DNA of 64,000 nucleotides from Geomonas azotofigens (lineage in GTDB: Bacteria > Desulfobacterota > Desulfuromonadia > Geobacterales > Geobacteraceae), in NCBI RefSeq assembly GCF_018919395.1, contig NZ_JAHLME010000001.1:930001-994000 (forward strand), written 5' to 3'. The position numbers were made by a program, and so were the translations under genes. Under the pieces are notes generated by a model. It made no database searches. It was not told the origin of the DNA and saw only the letters and a list, made by a program, of their open reading frames with translations. Positions 46,418-55,500 of the stretch are shown piece by piece; positions within the stretch are counted from its first letter, which is position 1; every line of letters starts with the position of its first letter.

Positions 46418-48721
46418 CTACTTGATGCAGACCCGCCGCACCTCGTGGATGTCAGTGAGCCCCTGCAGACACTTGAGTATCCCGTCCTGCTTCAAGGTCG
46501 TCATGCCATCCGCTATGGCCTGCTCTCGTAGTCGCGCAACTTCAGCTTTCCCCTTGATCAAGGCCTTCATGTCGTCGCCGCAATCAAGCAGTTCGTGCAG
46601 GCCGAGCCTTCCCTTGTAGCCGGAGCCGTTGCACTTGGGGCACCCATTGGCGCGGGCGAGTTGGATAGTCGCCGGATCGAGCCCCAGCGCCTGGAACTGC
46701 TCCTCACCGTATTCCGCGGCGATCTCGGCGATTTCGGCCGGACCCGGCCGGTAGCTCTCCTTGCAGGCGCCGCACAGCCGCCGCGCCAGGCGCTGGGCCA
46801 GGATGCACAAGAGGGCGTCGGAGAAGCTGAAGGGATCGAGCCCCATGTCGAGGAGCCGGGTCACCGTTTCCGGGGCCGAGTTGGTGTGCAGGGTGGAGAA
46901 GACCAGGTGGCCGGTGAGCGAGCTTTCCACCCCCATGGAGGCGGTCTCCTCGTCGCGCATCTCGCCCACCATGATCACGTCCGGGTCGGCGCGCAGGAAG
47001 GCGCGCAGGGCGGAGGCGAAGGTGAAGCCGATCTTGTTGTTCACCTGCACCTGCCGCAAGCCCTTCTGGGTGATCTCGATCGGGTCCTCGGCGGTCCAGA
47101 TCTTGGTCTCGGGGGTGTTGATGGTGGAGACCGCGGAATGGAGCGTGGTGGTCTTGCCGCTGCCGGTCGGCCCGACCACCAGGATCAGCCCGTACGGTTT
47201 GTGGATGTTCTCGGCGAACACCTGGCGGTTGCGCTCGGTAAGTCCCAGGTTGTCGAAGGGGATCGGTTCGCCCGAGGCCAGGATGCGCAGCACCACGTCC
47301 TCGAGTTGGCCGGAACTGGGGAGCGTGGCGACCCTGAGCTCGACCGGGAGCGGCCCGAACTTCTTGAAGTCGATCTTGCCGTCCTGCGGCTTTCTCCGCT
47401 CGGAGATGTCCAGGCCGGACATGATCTTGATGCGCGAGGTGATGGCGTGCTTGTACTTGTAGGGGATCCGCTGGTACAGCATGCAGCGGCCGTCGATCCT
47501 CAGGCGCACCTGCACGTCCTCGCGCCCGGGCTGCGGCTCGATGTGGATGTCGGAGGCCTTGCGGTCGAACGCCTCGCAGATGATCTTGTTGACCAGCTGC
47601 ACGATGACGCTGTCCTGCTCGGATACCCGCTGCACCTCCTGTTCGACCTCGGGATCGTCGGAGGTGTCCAGCTTTGAGAGGAGATCGGAGACGCTGGCGG
47701 CGGCTCCTTCCCCCTCCCTTTGCGCCAGGCGATAGTAGTGGTCGACGAACTTGAAGATGTCCTCGCGGAACGCCCCCACGAAGCTGATCCTCTTGTACTC
47801 CTGGAAGATGAACTTGATGAGATCCTGCTTGGCCAGGTCGGTCGGGTCCTCCATGGCCACCTGCAGCACGCTGTTGTCGACCTTGACCGGTACCCAGCGC
47901 TCCTTCTTCAGGCGGTCCGGGCGGATCCGTTTCAGGATCTCGTCCAGCCGGGGCAGCTCCGGGTCGAAACTGACGAACTCGGTGCCGAAGTTGAGGCTCA
48001 GGCACTTGACCATGTCCTCGCGCGAGATCTTGTAGTCCCGCATCAGCAGCTGGTCCAGCCCGACGCTGGCGGCGTCGGGATGCTGCGAGGCCTTCTGGAT
48101 GTCCGCCTCGTCCAGGAGGTTCTTGTCCAGGAGGTAGTTGTAGCGCGACTTGTTGCGGATCAGCTTCGCCGAGGCGGAAAGCCTGAAGATGTTGTGGATG
48201 GCGATGGAAAGGGAGGTGGCGAGCTCGGTGGCGTAGCTGATGTCGGTGTCGTCGAAGGCCGTGTCGACCTTCTTGTTGATGAGCTGCATCACCCCGATCA
48301 GCGAGTTGTTGAATTTCATCGGGACGCAGAGCACCTGCCGGGTGCGGAACCCCGTTTTCTTGTCCCAGTTGACGTCGAAGGAGAGCTCGGAGTTGATCAT
48401 CTTGAGCTCGTGGTCGTCGTAGGCGTCCCTGATGTTGACCACCATGCCGGAGAGGGCGCAGTAGCCGGCCAGGCTGCCGCTGCCGATGGGAACGGTAATC
48501 TGCTGGATCTCGTCCCCCGACTTCACCTTGGACATCAGCATCTTGCGCTTCTGGTCGATGACATAAACGGTGAGCCGCTCGGCCTTGAACAGGTCCGCGA
48601 TGCTGTCCTTGAGCTCGATCAGGATGGTGTTGAGGTTCCCGGAGGAATGGATCTCGTTGATCTTCTCCATGAACCTCTTGCGCTGTTCGAGCTGTTCCTT
48701 GAGCAGGTTGCCTTCTGCCAT
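46418..48721 (-). CDS. GAF domain - GspE/PilB-type secretion ATPase
   Basis: A 767-residue protein. An N-terminal GAF domain (about 20-165) precedes a GspE N-terminal (MshEN-like) domain (about 205-335) and the secretion ATPase (about 370-745), with Walker A G-P-T-G-S-G-K-T-T-T near 515, the Asp and His boxes, and a four-cysteine zinc site (C-G-A-C ... C-P-K-C). It would power pilus or type II secretion assembly. The GAF fusion suggests gating by a small molecule. No inner-membrane platform, secretin or pilin gene adjoins it, so it works with a machine encoded elsewhere or regulates one. It is divergent from the CHASE2 cyclase operon. Confidence 0.93.
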   Translation of the reverse strand: MAEGNLLKEQLEQRKRFMEKINEIHSSGNLNTILIELKDSIADLFKAERLTVYVIDQKRKMLMSKVKSGDEIQQITVPIGSGSLAGYCALSGMVVNIRDAYDDHELKMINSELSFDVNWDKKTGFRTRQVLCVPMKFNNSLIGVMQLINKKVDTAFDDTDISYATELATSLSIAIHNIFRLSASAKLIRNKSRYNYLLDKNLLDEADIQKASQHPDAASVGLDQLLMRDYKISREDMVKCLSLNFGTEFVSFDPELPRLDEILKRIRPDRLKKERWVPVKVDNSVLQVAMEDPTDLAKQDLIKFIFQEYKRISFVGAFREDIFKFVDHYYRLAQREGEGAAASVSDLLSKLDTSDDPEVEQEVQRVSEQDSVIVQLVNKIICEAFDRKASDIHIEPQPGREDVQVRLRIDGRCMLYQRIPYKYKHAITSRIKIMSGLDISERRKPQDGKIDFKKFGPLPVELRVATLPSSGQLEDVVLRILASGEPIPFDNLGLTERNRQVFAENIHKPYGLILVVGPTGSGKTTTLHSAVSTINTPETKIWTAEDPIEITQKGLRQVQVNNKIGFTFASALRAFLRADPDVIMVGEMRDEETASMGVESSLTGHLVFSTLHTNSAPETVTRLLDMGLDPFSFSDALLCILAQRLARRLCGACKESYRPGPAEIAEIAAEYGEEQFQALGLDPATIQLARANGCPKCNGSGYKGRLGLHELLDCGDDMKALIKGKAEVARLREQAIADGMTTLKQDGILKCLQGLTDIHEVRRVCIK

Positions 48722-48778
48722 TTCGTCTCCATCCTCGACACTCTCAGCCGGTATTTGTCTCAGACACAGAGCTTCTTT

Positions 48779-48805
48779 TAAAGTTTCGAAAGCTGGTCCC
48801 GAAAC
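48779..48805 (+). promoter_or_regulatory. Sigma-28 (FliA)-like promoter of the CHASE2/FecR operon
   Basis: TAAAGTTT (8 of 8), 11 bases, CCCGAAAC (5 of 8 of GCCGATAA). The exact -35 and spacing, and the CCCGA start shared with the chemoreceptor promoter at 5780, favour a real site. The predicted leader is about 45 bases. Confidence 0.45.
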
Positions 48806-48857
48806 GTCCTAAGTACAGCTATTCGGCAGGTTATCTGGTCACTGAAGGATTTTCGTG

Positions 48858-50825
48858 ATGGGTAGAGTCAGCACAGCCACAATACGGTTCCTGATCGGTT
48901 GCGCCATTACCGTCGCGTTCTGCCTGCTGCTGATGGAAAACCCGCTCCCGGTCGAGATGACCGAGGCGAAGCTGTACGACCTGCGCTTCCACCTGCGCGG
49001 ACCCGTACCGGCGCCGGACAGCGTGGTGATAGCCGCCATCGACGAAAAGAGCCTGGCGCGGCTGGGGCGCTGGCCCTGGAGCCGGGCGACGATGGCGGAC
49101 CTGGTAGCGAAGCTGGCCAAGGCCCAGGCGGCCGTGGTCGCGTTCGACGTCATCTTCCCCGAGAGCGACCGGGGCGACCGGGTTCTGGGAGCGGCCCTGG
49201 CCGATGCCGGCAACGTCATCCTCCCCGTCGCCTTCGACTTCGAGAGCAAGACCCCGGCGCAGAAAGCTCCCCCGCTCGAGCCGTTCGGGCTGAGCGCGGT
49301 CCAGGATGCGCAGCTCTACCGCGATTTTCCGCCCATCACCTCCGGAGGGGTCCCCATCATCCCGGTGCGGCCGCTGCTGGACGGCGCCATGGCGCTGGCG
49401 CACATCAACATGCTGCCGGACCACTTCGACGGCACGCTGCGCTGGGAGGCGCTCCTGGTCGCCCACGACGGCTTCCTGTACCCCTCCCTCGGCCTGCGCG
49501 CCGCAGCCGTTTATAAGGGGATCGCACCGGAACGGCTCAAGGTGCGGGCGACGCGATCGATCGAAATCGGCAGGACCGAGGTACCGACCGACCGCTGGGG
49601 GCGGATGCCGATCACCTACTACGGACCGGGGCACACCCTGCGTCACATCTCCATCGCCGACATCGTCGACGGCAAGGTGGGGGTGAAGGAATTGGGGAAC
49701 CGTATCGTCTTCGTCGGGGCCTCGGCCGTCGGGATCCTGGACCTGCGCGTGACCCCCTTCACCGCGGTCTTTCCCGGCGTGGAGAAGCAGGCCACCGTGG
49801 CGGCGAACATCCTGGAACAGCGGTTCCTGGTCAAGGCGAGCCTTGTCGAAGACCTCGCCTTCGTGATCGTGGCGGGGCTGGGCATGGCGCTGCTGCTGAG
49901 CCGGCTCGGGCTCGCGTGGGGGGCGACGGCCACCTTGCTCTGGATGATCTGCATCGCCGCCAGCGCGCAGGTCCTTTTCTGTCGCTACGGGATCTGGATC
50001 AACCTCGCCTGCCCGCTGGGCAACGCGCTGTGCATGTTCGTGTCGGTAACCGCCTGGAACTACACGGTGGAGGAGCGCCGCGCCCGCGGCATACGGGCCA
50101 TGTTCTCGAGCTACGTCACCACGACCATCGTCAACGAGCTGATCGAGAACCCGGCCCTGGCGCGGCTCGGTGGGGAAAAACGCGAGGTGACCGTGCTCTT
50201 TTCCGACGTGAGAGGCTTCACCACCTTCTCAGAGCGGCACGCGCCGGAAGAGGTGGTGGCCCTTTTGAACGAGTACCTGGGCGAGATGACCGACGTGGTG
50301 CTCACGTGGGGCGGTACCCTCGACAAGTTCATCGGCGACGCGATCATGGTGTTCTGGAACGCACCGCTTCCCTGTCCCGACCACGCCGAACGCGCGGTGC
50401 GCTGCGCGCTGGAGATGCAGGAGCGGCTCGCCAGGCTGCACGAAAAGTGGGACCGCGAGGGAAAGCCTAAGCTCTCCTGCGGCATCGGCATCAACACCGG
50501 CGAGGTCATCGTCGGCAACATCGGCGCCGAGGGGAAGAAGATGGACTACACGGTCATCGGCGACGAGGTGAACCTCGCCTCCCGGGTCGAGTCGCTCACC
50601 CGCACTTTCGGGGCCGGCATCCTGGTAACCGAGAAGACCGTGGCGCGGCTGCGCGACGGCGTCGCGGCCGGCACGTTGCGGGGCATCGGTTTGACCGGGG
50701 TGCGCCGGGTGATCGTGAAGGGGAAGGAGCAGCCGGTGACGCTGTACGAGGCCCGCAGTATCGACGGTGCCGCGCCGATCACCGAGTGCGCCGACCACGA
50801 ACCGCAGAAACTGACAGAGAAGTAG
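48858..50825 (+). CDS. CHASE2-domain adenylate cyclase (class III)
   Basis: A 655-residue protein. An N-terminal helix precedes an extracytoplasmic CHASE2 domain (about 35-330; Y-D-L-R-F-H-L-R-G, I-D-E-K-S-L, R-W-P-W-S-R), then three closely spaced membrane helices (about 333-405). The cytoplasmic cyclase domain (about 435-615) has metal-binding aspartates in F-S-D-V-R-G-F and F-I-G-D-A-I-M; a lysine in L-D-K-F and an aspartate in Y-T-V-I-G-D-E-V-N point to ATP rather than GTP. It should make cAMP in answer to an envelope signal. ATG 48858 follows AAGGA by 8 bases; GTG 48855 is possible. It heads a cluster whose next gene starts after a repeat spacer. Confidence 0.93.
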   Translation: MGRVSTATIRFLIGCAITVAFCLLLMENPLPVEMTEAKLYDLRFHLRGPVPAPDSVVIAAIDEKSLARLGRWPWSRATMADLVAKLAKAQAAVVAFDVIFPESDRGDRVLGAALADAGNVILPVAFDFESKTPAQKAPPLEPFGLSAVQDAQLYRDFPPITSGGVPIIPVRPLLDGAMALAHINMLPDHFDGTLRWEALLVAHDGFLYPSLGLRAAAVYKGIAPERLKVRATRSIEIGRTEVPTDRWGRMPITYYGPGHTLRHISIADIVDGKVGVKELGNRIVFVGASAVGILDLRVTPFTAVFPGVEKQATVAANILEQRFLVKASLVEDLAFVIVAGLGMALLLSRLGLAWGATATLLWMICIAASAQVLFCRYGIWINLACPLGNALCMFVSVTAWNYTVEERRARGIRAMFSSYVTTTIVNELIENPALARLGGEKREVTVLFSDVRGFTTFSERHAPEEVVALLNEYLGEMTDVVLTWGGTLDKFIGDAIMVFWNAPLPCPDHAERAVRCALEMQERLARLHEKWDREGKPKLSCGIGINTGEVIVGNIGAEGKKMDYTVIGDEVNLASRVESLTRTFGAGILVTEKTVARLRDGVAAGTLRGIGLTGVRRVIVKGKEQPVTLYEARSIDGAAPITECADHEPQKLTEK

Positions 50826-50835
50826 CTACTCGGTA

Positions 50836-50955
50836 CCCTCGCCCCCCGGGAGAGGGAGTCTATCCCCTCCCCCGGAGGGGGAGGCCAGGGAGGGGGACCT
50901 GGTTCGTTTGCCTGAACTTCTCCCCACCCGACCTCCCCCCTCCGGGAGGAGGAGC
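50836..50955. repeat. GC-rich palindromic repeats within the CHASE2/FecR operon
   Basis: Three blocks (CCCCCCGGGAGAGGG, CCCCTCCCCCGGAGGGGGAGG, CCTCCCCCCTCCGGGAGGAGG) lie between the cyclase and the barrel gene. They could attenuate or stabilise the transcript between the two. Confidence 0.7.
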
Positions 50956-51000
50956 GCTGACGAAGACGGATTTTGATTGCAGTAGATAAGGAGGACCGTG

Positions 51001-52512
51001 ATGAAACCCGCATCACTGGCAGCATTGTCGCTGATCACCTGTCTCGCCTGCGCGGTTCCCGCCCGGGCGGGGGACCTCGAAGAGGGGATCGTGCAGTACC
51101 GGATCGAGAACTTCGAGGAGGCGCAGGCCCTGCTGGAAAAGGCGCGCGCCGCGCAGCCCGGCTCGTCCGTGGCGGCCTTCTACCTCGGCCTCGCGCGCAA
51201 GCAGGCGGGTGACCTCTCCGGCGCCATCAAGGACCTCAACGATGCCGCGACCTTGACGCCGCCGGTGCTGGACGCCTACCTCGAGCTTGCCGACGCCTAC
51301 CACGTCCAGGGGGACGAGCCGCAGGCCCTGGTCTGGGTGCGGCGCTCCGAGGAGGCCGGCGTGAAGCCGGCGCAGAGCGCCTTTCTGAAAGGGATGATCC
51401 TCGCCGGGCAGGGGAAGCGGGACGAGGCCCTGGCCGCCTTCGCCGACGCCAAGCGGCGCGATGCCAGGCTCGCCCAGGCCGCCGACCTGCAGATCGCCAT
51501 GCTGCTGGCCGGCTCGCGCAAGTTCGACCGGGCCCGCGACGCGCTCCGGGCCGTGGTGGCGGTTGATCCCAGCTCCGAGATCGCGAGCTACGCCAAGGAG
51601 TACGAGCAGTCCTTCGCGCGCATCGTCGAGAGCTACCGGCCGCTGCGCCTGTCGGTCGGCCTCAACTATCTCTACGACGACAACGCCATCTCCAGCCCCT
51701 CCGATGCGGCGGCCCGGGCCCAGATCGGCAACCCGACCGGTCAGCGCGACCACGCCTTCCTGGGGAGCTTCCGCCTGGACTACACCCCCATGACGTCGGA
51801 CGACTTCATCTTCAATGCCCAGTACCTCTTGCAGAGCACCAAGTACGGCGACACCAACACGGATCAGGAGAATCCCAGCACCATCATCAACTCGGTCACC
51901 TTGAACCCCGGCCTCGCCCTGGGCGACTCCGTCCTCTCCCTCCCGGTCAACTACAGCCACGTCATGCTCAAGGAAGAGAAGTACCAGCAGCTCTACGGCC
52001 TGCGCCCGACCTGGTCCTGGCAGCTCGCGCCGCGGCAGATCGTGCAGGTTTCCGCCGGCTATACCCGCCGCGACATGCTGCAGGCCGCGCTGGCGCCGGA
52101 CGAAAACCGCGACGCCAACCAGTGGGGAGCGGCGCTCGGGCACATCTACAGCTTCGGCAACGAGGGGGGGATGCTGGCCGCCCGCTACGAATGGGGCTTC
52201 GACAAGACCACCGGGAGCAACTGGGAGAACAGGTCCCACAAGTTCTCGGTGAGCACCCTGGTGCCGCTGGCCGAGCGGGTCAGGTTGAACCTCTCCGGCG
52301 ACGTGACCATCCAGGACTACCTGAACGTCAACAGCATCTTCGACGTGCGGCGCGACGACACCACCTGGTTCGGCAGCGGCGGGGTGAGCTGGAACGTCAC
52401 CGAAAACGTCATCCTGTCCGCTCAGTACTCCCACACGGCCGTGCGCTCCAACATCAAGGTGTACGACTACGACCGCAACACGGTCAGCACGGGCATAGAG
52501 TTCAATTTCTAG
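51001..52512 (+). CDS. TPR protein with C-terminal outer-membrane beta-barrel
   Basis: A 503-residue protein. A signal peptide (1 to about 23, ending V-P-A-R-A) is followed by TPR-like helical repeats (about 25-205; A-A-F-Y-L-G-L-A-R-K-Q-A-G-D and similar), then about 290 residues of alternating strands rich in Tyr, Asn and aromatic girdle residues. It ends G-I-E-F-N-F, the C-terminal Phe typical of BAM substrates. The layout (periplasmic TPR plus barrel) resembles outer-membrane export or anchoring proteins. AAGGAGG lies at 50988-50994, 6 bases before ATG 51001. The FecR-domain gene begins 9 bases after its stop, so the two products are made together and probably interact. Confidence 0.85.
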   Translation: MKPASLAALSLITCLACAVPARAGDLEEGIVQYRIENFEEAQALLEKARAAQPGSSVAAFYLGLARKQAGDLSGAIKDLNDAATLTPPVLDAYLELADAYHVQGDEPQALVWVRRSEEAGVKPAQSAFLKGMILAGQGKRDEALAAFADAKRRDARLAQAADLQIAMLLAGSRKFDRARDALRAVVAVDPSSEIASYAKEYEQSFARIVESYRPLRLSVGLNYLYDDNAISSPSDAAARAQIGNPTGQRDHAFLGSFRLDYTPMTSDDFIFNAQYLLQSTKYGDTNTDQENPSTIINSVTLNPGLALGDSVLSLPVNYSHVMLKEEKYQQLYGLRPTWSWQLAPRQIVQVSAGYTRRDMLQAALAPDENRDANQWGAALGHIYSFGNEGGMLAARYEWGFDKTTGSNWENRSHKFSVSTLVPLAERVRLNLSGDVTIQDYLNVNSIFDVRRDDTTWFGSGGVSWNVTENVILSAQYSHTAVRSNIKVYDYDRNTVSTGIEFNF

Positions 52513-52521
52513 GAGAAGGCC

Positions 52522-55500
52522 ATGATCCTGAAGAAGATACTGTTGTTGATTCCGGTACTGGTGCTGCTCCTGGTCGTCCCGGCTTGGGCCGAGGTGGTCG
52601 GCAAGTTGAGCCGCGTCGAGGGTGCGGTTGATATCATGCCCGGCGGTCAGTTGCCGGCGGTGGCGGCCAAGGAGGGGAGCGCGTTGCAGAAAGGGGATTT
52701 CGTCCGCACCAAGAGCAACTCCAGGGCAGAGATCACCTTCAACGATGGCAGCGTTGTCAAGGTGGCGCAGCGAAGCCGCCTCGACGTGAGCGAGTACTCC
52801 GGCGCCGCGCGAAAGTTCGTCCTGCCGCGCGGCAAGGTGCAGGCGACGGTGGTGCCCGCGCCGGGCGGGAAAACGCCGCATACCTTCGAGATCCGGACCC
52901 CCAATGCCATCGCCGGGGTGCGCGGCACCTCGTTCTTCGTCTATCACCAGGGCAACGTCACCGGCGTCGCCGTACTGGAAGGCGTGGTGCATACCTCCAG
53001 CGTCAACGCCCCTTCGCAGGGGGTGACCCTGGTGGCCGGTACCGCGACCAGCGTCGCCAAGAGCAGGCCGCCGACCCCGCCCCGGCCGGTGACCCAGGCC
53101 GAGCTCAACAGCCATCAAAGCGACGTGACCCCGACCACCCAGGGCGGTGCGGCAACCACCAGTACCGGGACCGCCACCACCAGCGCCGGGGCCGGTACCG
53201 AGAGCTCCTCCGGCACCTCCTCGGTCGGCGGGACCAGCGTAGACAGCACCAGTACCGCCACCTCCACCGGTGGCACCGACTCCACCACATCCACCGGGTC
53301 CACCGGGTCCACCGGGTCCACCGGGTCCACCGGGTCCACCGGGTCCACCGGAACCACCGGAACCACCGGAACCACCGGCTACGCTGCCGGTCTGCCCGCG
53401 GACACGCTGCCGCTGGGCGGAGGGCTGCCCACCACCTCCACCGGCCCGGTGTCGACGACGACCAGCACCCAGCCGACCACCTCGGTGATAATCCCGGTCA
53501 CCGACGCAACCGGCAGCGGCACACCGACACCGACCACCTACTTCAATAGTGCCCTCGGTGCCAACCTCATGTCGCGGCTAGGGACCATCGATCCGAAGTC
53601 CAGCCTGCCAACCATCATCAACGACGGCGGCATCGCCCAGACGCTCTCCGGCACCACGTCGCTTTGGACCGGCAACGCCACGAGCGCCACCCTCAAGGGA
53701 AGCTACCCGGCGCCGCCGCTGCAGCAGCCCAACCACTACTGGCTGGGCAACTTCAATTCCGCCTCCCCCGGCACGACCAATGACACCACCGCCGACAACG
53801 GGGCCTACGCCGGCTACTTCGGCGGCATGTCGCTGGACGGCAGCGGCGCGACGGAGACCCGCCTTTGCGCTCTCTACATCGACCCCACCGGCAAGGCCGG
53901 CATCATGCAGGGGACCTTTGCCGGCACCATCACGGGCACCGCCACCGCCGGCTACGGCACCAGCGCTGACGGCACATTGAAGCTCAACGAGCTCACATCG
54001 GCCATCGGTCTCAAACCCGCTGATTTCAGCTCCGCCTGGTGGAACCCGACCACAACCGGCAGCCCGGTGGTAGAGGTGGGTCCCGGGCACGCCATCTTCG
54101 ACGCCAGCACCACGAGCGGCTCCGGGTCCAAATACGACAGGAACCCGAGCGAGGGGTTCCTCTTCGATGCGGGGCTCAATGAAACCGGCGCGATGACCAA
54201 CCGGGGCGACGTGATCAAGCTCGGCTATTTCTCAGCCGACCCGAGCTTCGGCATCTGGAGCAGGGAGTCCTTCGGTTCCTACGTGGGCACCGGTGACAAG
54301 TTCGTGCTGGTCACCAACGCGGAGTGGGGGGGCAGCCCTGACGGGACGACGCCCATGAGCGATGCCGTCAAGGTCATCTCCCTCGGCAATTGGCAAGAGG
54401 GGGCGCTGAACGCCGACGCCTACGGTGTCTGGGGCAACCTGGGCCGGGGTGACGTGAAGCTGCTGGCGGGGAGCCTGGTCGGCAGCACCAACTCCGCCAC
54501 TTCCAGCACCGGCACCTCGACCTTCGGGGCCGTCACCACGGGCGCCTTCATCGACATCAAGACTTTACTCGCCGACCCAACCACCGCCGGCGCTCTGGGC
54601 TTTCCGACCCAAATCGCCACCACCCTCAGCCTGCACGGCGGCAACAGCACGGGAACGGTCAGCTTCGACCCGGTTCGTTTCTACAGCCGCGCCGCCACCG
54701 ACCCGGTCCAGCTCTGGGTGGCGCCCGGCATGAGCGGCACCTTCACCGGCAGTCTCGATCAACAGCGCTTCTCCCTGCTGAGCGGAACCACCAGTACCGA
54801 CAACACCATCCTCGGGCAGCTGTACATCAACAGCATCAGCAGCACCAGCAGCAGCGGGACCTGGCTCGGCACCTTGAACGCCATCGGCGAGAGCCCGGGC
54901 TCCTTCAGACGCGACTTCGACGGCATCGCCGCCGGGCATTTCAACGGGACCACCTTTGACGGCGTCGCGGCCGGGATGGCCCACCCGGTCACCTTTTTCA
55001 ACACCATCAACGGCAGCTCAGCCCAGCTCACCCGCTTTGCAAACGGGGGCGTCGTCTCCTACGGTTCCCTCGACGGCGTGATGGGGGGGATGTCCCTGTG
55101 GGGGAGCAGCATGGCCTCTGCCGCGGACTTCAAGGCGGTCGGCGTCTTCACGCCCAGCCAGAGCCTGAGCGCCGGCGGCTACGTCTTCAATGCCCCGATT
55201 TTCTCCAAGGACCTCCCCAGCGGCCAGGCCGTCACCTTTGACGGCGGCGCCTACAACGGCAACCTGGTAGCCGCGGTCAACACCGGCGGCGGGGGGAGCG
55301 CCCCGGGCATCGTCGGCATCATGAACGCCCTCTACGTCGATCCTGCCGGGAACGCTGGGGTGCTGCGCGGCAAGTTCGGCGGCTTCCTCGACCAGATGAC
55401 CAGCCTCTGGATGGGCGACGGCGAACTCTACCCCGTCCAGCTCGCCACCGGCGGAATCAGCGCCGCCAACCTGAACAGCGCGGCGGGCATCAGCACCGTG

